The notes beneath the pieces are model-generated. The model made no database searches, was not told the DNA's origin, and saw nothing but the letters and a program-made list of their open reading frames with translations. Made by a program: the position numbers and the translations under genes. A stretch of DNA of 64,000 nucleotides from Argopecten irradians. Taxonomy: Eukaryota > Mollusca > Bivalvia > Pectinida > Pectinidae. Each line of letters opens with the position of its first letter. The stretch's first letter is position 1. The stretch is taken from contig NC_091135.1 of the NCBI RefSeq assembly GCF_041381155.1, forward strand, positions 3,923,620-3,987,619, written 5' to 3'. Below, in pieces: positions 34,691-47,980 of this stretch.

Positions 34691-35778
34691 GCTTGTATCT
34701 ATCATTTTCCCAATTTCTCTTATTTCGTGTATCTCCTCGGCGTATCGTTTTTTACAATCAGTATAATAATTATTATGAGTACGGGGTTTTTTTATAAAAA
34801 AAAAAGATGTTTTATTATTGTGCGTACGCGGGTCTACCCAAGTGGTTGCAATGAGTAACCGGCCGTTCTGACTGCATTTTTATTAATTTCTTATTTCAGG
34901 ATTTGTGAATGCATTAGTCCAACACTAGTTAGCGTTGTTGCTGATTCTCTTTATTGAATGCCTTTGCCACACAGAGGTGATTAAATATGCTATAATATTA
35001 CTTACTATTTGCGTGTGTCTATTGCGATACAATGTAATTGTCCTTAGACATTTTGTTTAATGAGATTTATATTATTACGTTTATTGTTAGCGGTGTAGCG
35101 CATCGTTTATCCCTAGATTGTATGCTTTTTAGTGTGTTAACTTATTCCCGTTGATTGTACGTATTTTAATAATCATAAATGCCGGATCTTACAGTTTGTC
35201 TTGTATGTGTAATGTATGTAATAGATATTAACCGAAGAGGAGGTATGCATCCGTATATCAACTGTAGTGTTTGTTACCCATTTAAGGATGGATTGAACCG
35301 GACATAGAAATCGACACCATTGAAGGTTCACAGCAGCATGGCTCACACGTTTATTCAACTGCGCATGTGTACAGATTACAAACATAATTCTGTATCCAGT
35401 TAGTTCGGAAAGGTATATACTAAATACAGGATAGTTGCACGAATGTGTAAGATTACCATTATCATAAACTTAGTAAGACATCACAATCCCTTTCTTTTTT
35501 CTTTTAAATGAAAGAACCTTCATATCATATTTTAGCACTCAAAATATTACCATATGTAAACTTTGAAATTAATGTCATAACATTATTGATTAAACTGTTT
35601 TGATTAATCACATAAACCATTTAAAATTCAATATTCCCCGACTTTTCAATTTTACTGTCCGTTCATTTTTCACAGTTCTATATAACACTATTTTCCACAT
35701 ATCTGCTTGATATGAATTCCAGAAATTAAATCAGTTATCATATGTAGTTCATATTCACAGGATTATTTTACATAGTCT
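34691..35778. other. Intergenic sequence, nothing recognised
   Basis: AT-rich sequence without a supported feature. Confidence 0.35.
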
Positions 35779-37501
35779 TTAAATCTCGTTGGCAACTGTC
35801 CCTATGTGGTGTGCGCTAATCGTCGAAGTGGTACGACGCCCCCTGGAGTTGTGGTTACCAATATATCGGCGTCGGTATCCAACGTCGTTTCTTCCTGTTC
35901 CTGAATTGAATTTTCCTCTGGTAAGTTGCCCGAGTTGTAGCGATGAACTTCTTGTTTCCGAATCATGACCTTGAGAAAGGTCAAACTCCTTTTCACGTGG
36001 CTCATCCGATTTCGATTTCAACACACTTTTCTCCTTCTCAAGGAACTTTTTGAACACTAGTGATATTTCTCTAATATTCCTGCCCTTTCGGGGTCAGGAT
36101 TTTCACACAATTGCCATATTTGGCCACAACTTTCACAGGATTTGGATCAAACACTGAATCTAACTTATTTTCAACAGATCTTTCTTTAATAACGCTTTTA
36201 TCACACCAACACAGATTTCACTTTTTCCTTTGCCTTTCGTATCTCGTCTCCGTACATCATTTTCCTTTTTCCTTCCTTTCACTGTCTCGGTCCCGAATGG
36301 TAATGTCGAATATCCATTGATCTGTAATCGAGAATCAGGTAGCATAGTTTTCGTACGAAGTCTCCTCCCGAAACATAAGCTCTGCTGGGCTTATTCCTGT
36401 TAGTCGAGTGTGGTGTAGCACGATACATCATTAGATAAGTTTGTAGATCCTCCTTCCAGTCTTGCTTTTGAGCATGGTGCGATTCTTATCTGTTTCAAAA
36501 TTGACCTGTTCTGTCTTACCACTTCCCCGTTAGCTTGAGGCCATAGAGGAGTGAAACGTCGATAATTCGATTCCATTCTTTTTCAGGAATGACTGAAATA
36601 CCTCTCTACGGAACTGGGGTCCGTTTTTCCCCGATGACAGACACTGACCGGATTACCAAATGAACTAAACAGTTTCCTTAAGACTGGAGGCTGTTTTCTC
36701 TGCTGTCGTTGATTTGCATATGCTGACATCTACCCATCTCGAGTAAAAATTCAGAATCTTTCTAAGATTCTAACTCAATCTCGCGAAGGGTCATGGCTGT
36801 AGGCACGCTAGATTCCGCGACAAATATGACATATCCCTCGGTTTTGTCTCGAGTTTTCACCACAGGCTCAACTGTCAACGATCGAGATAACGAGTCCGCA
36901 ATGGTTTTGGGTCCTGGTGTATATTGTCGTACGGTGTATCTATAGTGTTGTAACCGTAGCACCCAACGTTCAAAACTCTAGCACACGGTTTTGATTTCGG
37001 AGTGAATATATACTGAAGTGGTTTGTGATCAATCAATAACTCAAAATCTGTACCGTAGATAATACAAGTGTTAAAACGTTCACATGCCTACACCAACGCG
37101 AGAGCTTCTTTCTCTGTTTGTGAATATCTCCTCTCCACATTCGCCAGACTACGACTTGCATAGCAGATTACACGGCTCTGTCCATCTTTCTACCTGTATC
37201 GAGCACACCTCCAGAGTCCCAACAGGACTAGCATCTGCTATAAACTTGGGTTTTCGCATTTAAGTCACTGCAGTGTTTCTGCACTAGAAAGTCTCTTTTT
37301 CAAAATCTGAAACGCAGTAGTTTCCTGGTCAGTTCGTCCACTCAAACGGTTTTCGCTCTTTTTGGTTTACTTCCTTAACGGTTCAGCTACTGTTGCTATG
37401 GGTCGGGAATACAATTTTCTACTGAAATTGACGAGACCAAGGAAACTCCTCATTCCGACAGTTTTCTGGACGTCGAGCTTTCACTTTTTTATTCGCAAGT
37501 C

Positions 37502-37901
37502 CTATACCAGTTCCTGACAAAATATGTCCCCATAAACTCTACTTCTGGTAAGTTTAAACTTGCACTTGTCATAATTCAGTGTGAGGCCCCTCTCCTGGAT
37601 AACAGATAATGCCTTGTTGAGACGGTGATCATATTCCTGCTGAGTAGCCCCATGTACCAAAATATCGTCGAAAATACTGTGTACTCCGTCACATTTGTCG
37701 AGGTGCTGCATCATAATGCGATTGTACATTTCCGGAGGCACAGCTGATACCAAACATCAACCATTTATACTGGAAAACACCTTTGTGGGTCATGAACACA
37801 GTTATTCCCCTTGATCTCTTATCAACTTCGATTTGGTGGTAAGCTTGGGCAATGTCGAATTTCGTGAAAATAACGCTTCCGAGTGACACTTTCAATGACA
37901 T
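37502..37901 (-). pseudogene. RT fragment of the Gypsy remnant
   Basis: IFTKFDIAQAYHQIEVD and FQYKWLMFGISCA, and then in another frame SIFDDILVHGATQQEYDHRL, give the palm motifs with the Asp-Asp pair. One frameshift lies near 37740. Confidence 0.85.
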
Positions 37902-37907
37902 CTCCGC

Positions 37908-38381
37908 TTACAAGCTCGTCCAGTTTTTCCTCAACCTTCTCCTTAACGAATACGCCATCCTACTACATGTACCAGCTTGCACAACAGGTTTCACAGTTTT
38001 ATCAATAGGTAGCTTTAGTTGATAGTCCTTAAGCTTTCCAACACCCTCAAAAACACTTGGGTACTTTTCTCGAATTGAGCTTACAGTCACATTTTCTGGT
38101 CCAAATCGGAGTATTTCCCTGATTTTTAGCTGTTCCTTTCCCCATCGACGCCTTTCCTTTTTCCTAATAACAAAGAACTCGGCTGTCTTTTGAACTCCAG
38201 ATTCTGGCTCCTTGACCTCTCCTACAAAAGTTACTACTACAGTTAAAGGAACGTCGATCCCATATGCAAATAACCCCTTACTTGGTTTAATTTTCTGGTC
38301 ACGTACCTTGATGTTGTTCCTTTTCAGTTGGTTCCAATACTGTTGGTCAAGCACATCAACACCTGCACCAGAGTCAATCAC
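37908..38381 (-). pseudogene. Protease and linker of the Gypsy remnant
   Basis: MIDSGAGVDVLDQQYW holds the retropepsin Asp-Ser-Gly. Downstream, VFEGVGKLKDYQLKLPIDKT is the conserved linker before RT in Gypsy elements. Confidence 0.8.
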
Positions 38382-38529
38382 GAATTTTGCTTTTGACGCC
38401 TCCCAGTTCTACATTTATTAACTGCCATCATCACCCGCATCAAATACTGAATAGAAATTCATCATTAGAGTCATCATCAGCGTCAACTTGTTTCACACGA
38501 GTATGGTTGTGTTATTTTGATTTAGTTTT

Positions 38530-38660
38530 ACATCGCGAAGCGAAATGTCCAACTTTTTTACACTGGTTACAATTCCTATTCTTAGTAGGCTGGGTGGATC
38601 AGATTTAAGGTGTCCAGAATAGCCACATGCAAAACAAATTCTGCTATCCTCAGATTTTTT
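38530..38660 (-). pseudogene. Gag zinc-knuckle remnant
   Basis: One frame gives ICFACGYSGHLKSD, a knuckle lacking its last cysteine. A neighbouring frame gives CNQCKKVGHFASRC, complete with C-2-C-4-H-4-C spacing. Confidence 0.75.
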
Positions 38661-39712
38661 AGTAACTTGACGTTTCTTTTCACTGTATCTTTTGCACTAA
38701 CTTTTCGTACCGTTCATGCGTTCTCCATAGAAAGTTTCCTCCCTTTGGCGCCGCGTCAAATGCGTTTTGCTAGTTCTCGTAATTTGATCGAATGTAACGT
38801 TACGTCATTTGAGTAGCTTCCTCCGTAGGACGACTCGAACTACATTTCTCAATGATTTGTTCACGAATCATCTCATTCATGTCTATGAAAATTGCAGAAA
38901 ACTGACCTTTTTCACGTAGTCTTGTGATGAATTGTTCAATCAATTCAGCTGAACTTGTGACATGGCCCAGAATTGCGACCTTTCGAATGTCTCGTTCACT
39001 TGAGGCCTGAAAATGTCTTAATAACACGTCTTTCGTAACGGTATACCACGTTTTTCCCTCTCTTCCATTATCCGGCTCTCTAACATTTATCATTTTCATA
39101 ATACTAAGTAAGACATCACACCAACCCTGGGCACTCGTGCAGGTTGTGAATCTTGAGCCTCGAAGCGGGTCGGGATTCTACTTTACGTGTCAGCCCAGGT
39201 TCCGACATTACCGCAGAGCCGAGATTATATGCGACGAAACAATACGAATGGTTGGCGAGACAATATTTCGGATTTATCCCCTACATATAAATTTGATTGG
39301 TTATCCTCAATCGGAAGCCACTTCCCGCGATATCAACACTGTGTATACATACATGTAGGACTCGACTAGCGACTGCAGGAGGATACAACTTCTCGGTCAA
39401 CAATTTGAATGAAGATATTTCATTTTATACAGACTACGAATATGGAGCTCGCCGCTTTACAAACTACAGAGTATAACATATCTAACAACATTTTAATAAC
39501 ATTGCTATTCATGAATTGTTGCTTTTTTTAATTATGAAAACGAAATTAAGAAATCACTAGTATTTTGTATGTCTTTTTTAGAGATTTATTATAATTTTAC
39601 TTTAAAAAGAAATAAACTTTATTAAAAACAGTGTATTGCCAGCTGTTTTACACCGTATAATTTTTACGGACATGACGTTTGATAATATAAATTTTCCTAA
39701 TATTAAGATGTC

Positions 39713-39960
39713 CTTGTATTCCATACGCGTATTATATACTTAGGCGTCTACTTTACTCTTGCGATTGTTTAATATAATGATGTAAAATAAAGGAAAAACC
39801 GTTCTAGTTTTTCCAATATTGAGTTTGAATGTGCCCCTGTGATCCAGGCCCCATTGCAGCCTTCCGATGTCCAACGAACCCCTGTGGTATGTCCTTATCC
39901 CCTGTCTCCAATACCCTACAGCTACTTGCACTGATGCACGGTGCTCGAAACAGATCAGTA
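39713..39960. repeat. Dispersed repeat family F2, copy 1
   Basis: It holds CCATACGCGTATTATATAC and CCCCTGTGATCCAGGCCCCA. The same order occurs at 41960-42215, and a partial copy lies at 41341-41445. Function and class are unknown. Confidence 0.75.
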
Positions 39961-40009
39961 GAGCTAACAGTAATTCATCTCTTGCATTTTTAGAAAACTG
40001 AATCCATTT

Positions 40010-40165
40010 TGTCACCGAAATGCTAAGTATCTACAAGAAGTGTTGCGATGGTTACATAGTGAGGTCATGAGTGATTACCCGATCACGGTTGACTCTCGAA
40101 GCGAAAGCCATATTTGCTTCCGCATATCAAATTACACCTATCGCATATACCAAGGACACGTTCGA
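40010..40165 (-). repeat. Inverted partial copy of family F3
   Basis: It is the reverse complement of the first 160 bp of the copy that starts at 40196, so the two form a large foldback with a 30-bp spacer. Confidence 0.75.
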
Positions 40166-40195
40166 AGATCCCTGTGTGTTTGATTTATCTTAATC

Positions 40196-40862
40196 AGGGG
40201 GTCGAACGTGTCTTGGTATGCGAAGGTGTAATATTGATATGCGAAGCAAATGTGGCGTCGAAAGCTCCGCTTCGAGTGCCAACAGCGATTGGGAAATCAC
40301 TCATGCCTCTTCTATGCTTCATGCAACACTATTGTAGATGTTTGAGGTTTCGGTGACAGAATGATTGCAGTTTCTAAAAATGCAATATGTAATTACTGTC
40401 CTCACTTAAACAAAAAAAGAACCACGTTATCATCACGCTTAAAACAACACCTGGGCATGGTACAGGACTTTGTTTGGCTGAATGTGACATTGTAGTTCGT
40501 TAGAACAGCCGTATTGATAGACAGAATCCTGTAAAATAACATATCAAACAATGTTTGCCCTGTTTCCACAGTGAGAAATGACTGAATTCACCAGTACCGA
40601 TTCGTTTTATTTTCGGTGTACGCAATCATTGGTAATGCTGCAGGCTCGTGGACACCACCGGTTTTTTGGTATGATATGGTCTGTTTACATACAAAGTGAC
40701 GTAGATATTTGGTAAAGTCTGGTATAACTGCTTAAATCAATTGATGGAGGTATTTAAGAGTGTGCAACAATGCTTTTGTGTCTCAAACAATCGTATAATG
40801 GACTAAACATCAAATTTATTAGTGACTGCCCTTTTTGTCAGGCATACTTAAGAAAACTCCAT
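40196..40862 (+). repeat. Dispersed repeat family F3, copy 2
   Basis: It is a direct copy of 34104-34690 with small indels, about 6.1 kb away. Confidence 0.8.
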
Positions 40863-41135
40863 AGATAAAAAGTAATTTTGCTCGAAAGCAAAAAATAATA
40901 CAGATATGTTTCTTCGCCAACTGTAACACCATTAATTATGTTTTTCCGTTCACATCATATTTGCTCCATGATCACCGAAACTGGATTAAATATTTCAATT
41001 AAAAAAATAACTTTAACTTGTATTACATATGCGCACTTAGACCTGTACATCCCGTTCAGTGTGAAAATAGAAATGTCAAAGACACGACGTAAAATAAAAG
41101 GATCGGACGGGAAGGAACGAACATGTAAGCACGTT

Positions 41136-41159
41136 GGGGGGTGGGGGGGGGGGGGGGGG
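41136..41159. repeat. Poly-G run
   Basis: G homopolymer interrupted by one T. Its length is not reliable. Confidence 0.9.
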
Positions 41160-41340
41160 TACCTGCAATATTGTAGACTAGACAAAAAATTGTATCGTCT
41201 TCAGCCGATATAGTAGGCCGAGTATGCAAATTCGTTCTAGAGGTGGTTGGGGGACATAAATTAAATACTCCATTCTGACGACTTTAACACACGCCATTTT
41301 AAATAATGATATTGATTTGTTTTATTTTATTGATTTTTAT

Positions 41341-41445
41341 GTGCCCTAGTGATCAATGCCCCATGCAGCCTTCGATGTAACAAACTCCAGTGGTCTTAGC
41401 CATGTTTCATACCCTACAGCTATGCACGGACATTCGTGTATAATA
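41341..41445. repeat. Dispersed repeat family F2, partial copy
   Basis: GTGCCCTAGTGATCAATGCC to CATACCCTACAGCTATGCAC matches the second half of the copy at 39713. Confidence 0.7.
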
Positions 41446-41464
41446 TATATTTTCCTAATATTAT

Positions 41465-41626
41465 GAGACTCTTTCATAAGTGGATATGAAGGATAGGGAT
41501 ATTCTACCCTCGGGATCACAAAATGTTGCAAAACCCTCGGCAAGCCTCGGGTTTTACTTCATTTTGTGACCCTCGGGTAGAATATCCCTATCCTTCATAT
41601 CCACATATGAAAGAATCTTATATTCT
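41465..41626. repeat. Long near-perfect hairpin
   Basis: A left arm at about 41467-41525 (GGATATGAAGGATAGGGATA and on) is matched by an inverted arm at 41560-41626. The loop is about 35 bases and carries CCCTCGG words. Arms of about 60 bp with few mismatches suggest a young foldback MITE. Confidence 0.85.
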
Positions 41627-41959
41627 TATACAGAGTATTTTTTCTTTCATACCTCGACGTTTTATTGCAATTTTACAACTATAATATCCCGCCATTTTGA
41701 AATAAATTCGAAGAAATTTACGGCTGAAAGTCAATTTTCACGGGAAAAAATAAAAAAAATTCCGCTGTTTGCATCTTTAATAGTAAAACCAGTCAAGTTT
41801 GTGAAAAAATGTTAAAATTTTACCAAGGAAATAGAATTCTGTTGACGCCGTGACGTCACGAGGCTTTATTGCATGGGTAGCCATGCAATACAGCCTCAGG
41901 CGGCATGAGTGTATTGCCCTAGACCAGCCAGTATTACACCCGTAGGTATGAAGGAATAT

Positions 41960-42215
41960 GATGCCTTTTTATTCCATACGCGTATTATATACAAAGGGGT
42001 CAACTTAACTCTTGCGATTTTTAGTAATGATGCAATGAACGTTCATTTCTCCAATATTGATTTGATGCGCCCCTGTGATCCAGGCCCCATGCAACCTTCC
42101 GATGTAGCAAACCCCTGTGATATGTCTTACCCATGTTCCATACCCTACACACGGACGCAGGTTGATAACCAAATACTACGCACGTGCTCGAAATAGGTTT
42201 GTATTCAAATATTAA
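41960..42215. repeat. Dispersed repeat family F2, copy 3
   Basis: Direct copy of 39713-39960, sharing CCATACGCGTATTATATAC and CCCCTGTGATCCAGGCCCCA. Confidence 0.75.
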
Positions 42216-43654
42216 TCTGTGCTCGTGCATTGTAACGGGCAATACGTTAAAAAAAACAACTCCAATCAAAGGAGCTCAAATTATCGGCACCCTTGCGTAA
42301 GTGAAACCAACAAAAAACTTTTCTGCATACTTCCAGCCTCTCACAAATGAAAAGTAGTGTGGCCAATAAATGCCTTGTTTCCACAGTTGACTCCACAATA
42401 ACCCCCTTTCATGGCCAATCAAGATTACTTGACCATGAAAGGGGCTGAATCCCTCATTCATGGCCAATCAGGATTATAACAGCTGGACATGTGTGCAGTC
42501 GACCATGGTAACAAAATGCTGTAAGAAATGGGAGATAATCATTACCCACCTTGTTCTAATGATTAAATCAATCAATAGGCCAATTAACCGATGCTGACAA
42601 GATTTTTAAAACTACAATGCAATTAGAAAATCACATTTATTTAAATGTACATCGAAAAAGCTTCATTTATTATTATTTCAATTAATTATCATATGATAGC
42701 AGCTTCGTATTGTAAGGAAAACTTTTAACTCCACAGGACCATTTATATCAACAAATGCTGCCTTGGAATTGATATAAATGCATTCTATCAATTGAAAGCA
42801 CAGATGGGTTTAACTTTACTTACATTAAAAAGTTTCTTAGAATTTCTTTTCTTCATTTACTTATTTTTCTTGCAATTGCTGAACAGAGCTTGATAACAAT
42901 CCAATTGTTTCATACTGTACATATCCCCTATAAATATTGTGATGTAGTAGAAGTTTTCACCTCTACACATAGCAAAATACTTGTGTTCCTTACAGTGGAC
43001 AAGGACAAACTGATGAATTAACATTGAGCAAATACTGAGAAATGCTCACAAGCTTAATAGTATGGGAGAGTGGGGTATAGGGACAGAAAGGTGTGAACTT
43101 TTCAATCAATCTGTCTTTTTGATCGAGGTTAAGAAGCATGAAGTAAGTCAGTTATTGCATGATTTCTCGTCACTCGAGACTTATTACCCCCTCGCTTTGC
43201 TCGGGTGCAATAAATCCCTTATTACTCGAAAGCCATGCAATAACCTTTACATACAATCTCGGTCGAGATCTCATAATATTATGTATGTAATGTTATGTAA
43301 TAGACACCATCTATCTTACATACAATAATTGTACATGTCCTCAATTAGGAACGAGGACCTGTGGTCGGGATATGCACTCAAGCATGACACAGGTATAAGT
43401 CAGCCATCATGTGCACAGACACGGGACAGTGCTGTAGCAGACGATTATTTTGAGCTGAGAAACAGGTATATTATATTAAACATGTATAATAAACAAACTT
43501 TGTAACTCAAGAATTCAGCGTATGGAACTCTATCTTAATGCATCACACGCAAACGTTTATGATTTAACAAAACAGAAATCATCAAAATACATTCAGACAT
43601 TAAACTAACCAATTATGCAAACCGATAAAAACACAACATCGATTTTATGGATGA
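42216..43654. other. Intergenic sequence with small inverted words
   Basis: CCCCTTTCATGGCCAATCA at 42403 and related words at 42420-42472 form short repeats around GGCCAATCA. No exon is supported. Confidence 0.4.
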
Positions 43655-43770
43655 TTACATTTGTTTGTTTGTTTGATTAAATTAATGGCTTATTAATGTT
43701 ACAGCCATGGTCATGTATGGGGTGTGTAGCGTGTATGAAGTGCGGGGGTGGGGATGAATAAAAAAATGGA
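43655..43770 (-). mobile_element. 5'-truncated copy of retroposon family F1
   Basis: TTTGTTTGTTTGATTAAATTAATGG begins the 3'-tail end of the family; only about 100 bp of body remain. Truncation away from the tail is what target-primed retroposition produces. Confidence 0.65.
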
Positions 43771-43804
43771 ACATACGAAGTATCTGCTACAGCTAGGTTC
43801 AATG

Positions 43805-46771
43805 GGGACACCTACGTCACCGGAAGTGATATCGGACACACAAAAACAATGAAAAAACGCCCGCTTCAAGATGAAAATCGGCTGAAATTATGACATAAAA
43901 GCAATGCATCTTCTTAACCTATCGCGCGTCAAAGACAGTGTATTGTTAGAGACTCTGTGAAATTATTAAATGTCGTCAAACTAGCTCAGATTATGCAAAC
44001 ACCTCGACACAATATTTTTTGACAGCAGGGATATCGGTCACATTTATTCACTAAAACGTTATAAATTGCAAATAAATAATTTTGCTGCCACAAAACTGTC
44101 CCGTTTACTAATAAGTAATATATGACTGTTGTAGAAAATATTTCATTCATTATATCTGCTAGTGGAGAATCATATACGGTGCTTAATTAGAAGTTATGAA
44201 AGTGATATCGGTCACACTTAGAACTTTAGGGATGACGGTCACATCCAAAGTTACGAAAACTGTGGATTAAGACGCCAAAATACTTTTATTGAATTTATCT
44301 GATCTTGAAAGAAGACTTTTGAACCCCCTATCAGCAAATGGTTAATGAGCTATTGAAATCGCTTTTCGTCTATTGCTCATCATCCGTCTGTCTTTTTTTT
44401 CCACAGCGTGGCTATTGGTCACATTTTATTCACCGAAAATATGCCAAGTGTAATTTTTTTTAACTTTACTGTTATTTACTGACATAAAATACCTTATATT
44501 TCAAATAGTAGCTATAGTTCATTTTTATCCGCTACAAAAGTGACATACATGTATAAACTAGTTGACGTTTTGTTGTTTTTAAAAAGGATGTCGTTCACAG
44601 GGTAACGGTCACATCCAAATATTTTGAAATGCTTTGTCGCTTCGTAAAGATTGCTGAAATATTGCAGCGTTGTTTTCCCTAACTAATTATTCAGGTAAAA
44701 AGGAAATACTACCGAGATATATGATACATCATGAACTATTATCGTAACATTTGTTTTGCTAAATACTTGGTATTCGTACACTGTATATTGTTTAGTTTTT
44801 GTCTATACATGCTATTTGTACTACACACCTTTGTTCTTGCATTGTCTTTGCGTATAATTTAAAAAACTTCGCAGTGACAATATACAAGAAACTACATAAA
44901 ACTTAAAGATGTAAAGACATCCGATGTAAACAAAAGGAAAAAGCACACTAATCTATAAGCTAACAGAAATACGTGAATACATGATAGCACAGGATCACTG
45001 AGGGTTTTTAGCTGATAGCGTTAGTACAATTCTACATGTCAGTTCACTAATAATTTCTTCCACAGATTTAACACACAATAACGATTGAAAAGGTACTTAG
45101 AATATATCTTAACAACAATAGCATCAATGATCATATTGCAAACAAATTATAAAAGCAAATCAGTTGTTGATAACAGGAGGGCCAAGAGTCATATCGTTGA
45201 CCGTTTCACACATTGCGATTGTACAAAATCGGGTCAATTTCAACATGTTGTTCCAATATTCTTTAGCGCTCTCATGTGTGAATTAATAGATGTCCAGTTG
45301 GGCATTCATACTCCGCTTAATTGTCAAAACGGTAATGCAATTTAACCGTATACCTTTTTCATTTGATTATAACACCTCTGTCATGATAACATCCCAAGAT
45401 ATTGGTATCTAAATAAAAATACAATATCGTCAAGGACGCGAAAACAAAGCCCGTATTTTATGTGATTCCGAATTGGCACATAAAATTACTTTTGGACATC
45501 ACATAATAAAATATGCTACATTAGCTGTTTCATGACAGACCCACTCGAATGTCAGAGAATTGCAGTTTGGTAGGATATAACATATTAGAGGTTGCAGTGA
45601 TAAAGTATTATATATGTATATGAATGCTAATAAAGCAACACGTGGTAGTAAATATAATTTCAGATTAGGCACAAATTATTCATTATTTATGTAATTATAA
45701 TCTGTCTCAAAGATATGAGCTATTAATAAATACAATCCTTATGTTAAAAATTATCTATATCGATCAATATATTTGATTAATTGTATGTTCTTAGACTCGG
45801 TAAATCGAAACGAACTTGAAGTTTGTCGATTACCGCGGTTATTTCCAATTGGCGTGACCTTTTTGACAATCAAACAAGTAGTAAAGAGAGAGATACATGA
45901 TAAGTACTTAAAAAATTCCCTGAAAAGGTTTCATTAAAGTATTAAGCTCAACAATCGTTTGATTTGAACCATAAGCAAACAAGTTACATCTATTAGAATC
46001 AAAGAAGTGGACTTTCTAACGATTGAAAATTTAAAAATGCATACCATTAAATTTTTATAGGTAAAATTACATGTAGCTCGGTACTGAAAATAATAATCGT
46101 ATTTCAGTACTTTCAGAGAAATAACAGGACAATTTAAAGACGGCCGACGGAATGTGACGTGCAATGGCTGGAAGGCGATTTTCATAGCTCGCCAACCTAT
46201 TTGATTGATGGAGGGTTTAAAGAGATCAATTCAATTTAAAAGTATTTTGACTGGTGTTGCAGGGTTATCCATTGGAGGTTGCATGAACTGCCGTAAAATA
46301 TTCTGTTTTCGTATTCAATGGATTGTGACCTGTTACACCTTAGTTCTAAGTGTGGGACCGATATCGCTTTCATAATTTCATATGTAAGCACCGTCTATGT
46401 TTCTCCACTAGCAAATTTAATGTAGGTATACAATTTTCTTTCGACAGTCATTTATATATTACATATTAGTAAACGGGACGGTTTTGTGACAGCAACATCT
46501 ATTTATTTACAACTTCTAAAAGTTTATTGAATAAAATGTGACCGATATCTCTGCTGTCGAAAAATATTGTGTCGAGGTGTTTGCATTATCTGAGCTAGTT
46601 TGACGATATTTAATGGCTTCATATAATCTCTAACAATACACTGTCTTTGACGCGCGATAGGTTTAGAAGATGCATTGCTGTTATGTCATAATTTCAGCCG
46701 ATTTTCATCTTGAAGCGGGCGTTTTTTCATTGTTTTTGTGTGTCCGATATCACTTCCGGTGACGTAGGTTG
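43805..46771. mobile_element. 3-kb foldback DNA element, Mutator-like by structure
   Basis: Inverted arms of about 450 bp (43805-44265 and 46325-46771) begin at CCTACGTCACCGGAAGTG. They are flanked by AGGTTCAATG (43795-43804) and AGGTTCATTG (46772-46781), a 10-bp target duplication with one mismatch. Long arms with 9-10-bp duplications are the pattern of Mutator-like elements. The interior has degenerate copies of the arm words (GGTCACATTTTATTCA) and no transposase frame. The class is inferred from structure only. Confidence 0.75.
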
Positions 46772-46909
46772 AGGTTCATTGTTTGTTGGACCAAAAGTAG
46801 TTTATCTTACCCATCTGTTATAATAACAGCGTCAGATCTTGGTAAATAACATGTTAGTAAAATAATAGAAAATACAAGTTTAGTAGTCAAACACCAAAAT
46901 TCATCATAT

Positions 46910-47375
46910 GGTGTCCACGACTACGCATACCAATGATTACGTACACCGAAATAAAATGATGGGTACTGTAAATTCAGCCGTTTTGCACAGTGGAAACAGG
47001 TTGAACATTGTTTAATATGTTATTTTACAGGATTCTGTCTATCATACGGCTGTTTCTAACGAACTACAATTTCACATTCAGCCAAACAAAGTCCTGTACC
47101 ATGCCCACGTGCTGTTTTTAGCGTGAAAATCGAGTGTTTTTTTCTTCAATAGATTTGTATTTAAGTAAGGACAATAATTATATCTTGCATTTTTAGAAAC
47201 TGCAATCATTTTGTCACCGAAACGCAATATCTACAAGAGTGTTGCATGAAGCATACAAGCGACATGGGTGATTTCCCAATCACGGTTGATACTCGAAGCG
47301 GAGCTTTCGACGCCACATTTGCTTCGCATACCAAATTACACCTTCGCATACCAAGACGCGTTGGCCCCCTGTTAA
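46910..47375 (-). repeat. Dispersed repeat family F3, copy 3 (inverted)
   Basis: It runs from GTGTCCACGACTACGCATACC to CCAAGACGCGTTGGCCCCCTG as the reverse complement of the copies at 34104 and 40196. Confidence 0.8.
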
Positions 47376-47559
47376 TGTAGGTATCGAAGACAGGTTTGTT
47401 TCATCGTCGTTTGCTGGAGTTTCGTCCATAACAATACAATAGTTATGCAGGGAAACTAACATGACAAGAGTTGTAAACTAGTTACATGTATGTCATATAA
47501 ATCATATTTAAACATTCCATTGCATCGTTATCATCGATATTTACTATACATGTACCTAC

Positions 47560-47845
47560 CTATGTTTAATACGCCTAACAAAGTCCCGTGTAGCGCATGT
47601 GCAGCCACCATCAGTTCATAAACTGAACACCAGGGGATGGCTGCCACTATCCCGCTATCTACAACCAATGGCACCACAAATAAAAGGTATGGATTAAACT
47701 TTGACAGCAAAATCCCTCCCAGACCAGCACCAACCAAACGTCCCGAGACATAGGAGGTGATTATCGAGGAACCTCTTTCCAAATCGACATTGGTGATCTC
47801 AATAAGGTCCGGAAAGGCGGGTCTAAGTTGACCTTCATGATAACC
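47560..47845 (-). pseudogene. MFS paralogue B, exon 2
   Basis: Acceptor TTGTTGTAG, donor ATAG|GTAGGT, 286 bp, open throughout (GYHEGQLRPAFPDL ... GVLNIG). Length and phase equal exon 2 of the intact gene. This exon alone is intact; the flanking exons are not. Confidence 0.85.
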
Positions 47846-47980
47846 CTACAACAAAAAATCACTTTCGAGGTACAGGTTGATAATGAAAACTTAACAAGAC
47901 CTCCCCCTAGCACCAAGACAGAACATAAACATGGACGTCTACAGAAATAGCTCTTGATATCAATGCCTACTTCTGCTCAC

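Larger units (their letters stand above)
35779..39099 (-). mobile_element. Degenerate Ty3/Gypsy retrotransposon remnant
   Basis: From right to left on the minus strand are gag-like sequence (39099-38800), Cys/His knuckle sequence (about 38660-38530), protease (38381-37908), RT (37901-37502), an RNase H end with YTVRQYTPGPKTIADSLSR (36962-36762), and integrase-position sequence too damaged to read (36760-36060). A final charged frame spans 36057-35779. Frames are broken many times. I could not identify LTRs. It is older than the element at 18110-23695 and belongs to a different lineage. It lies inside the expanded intron of MFS paralogue B. Confidence 0.8.
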
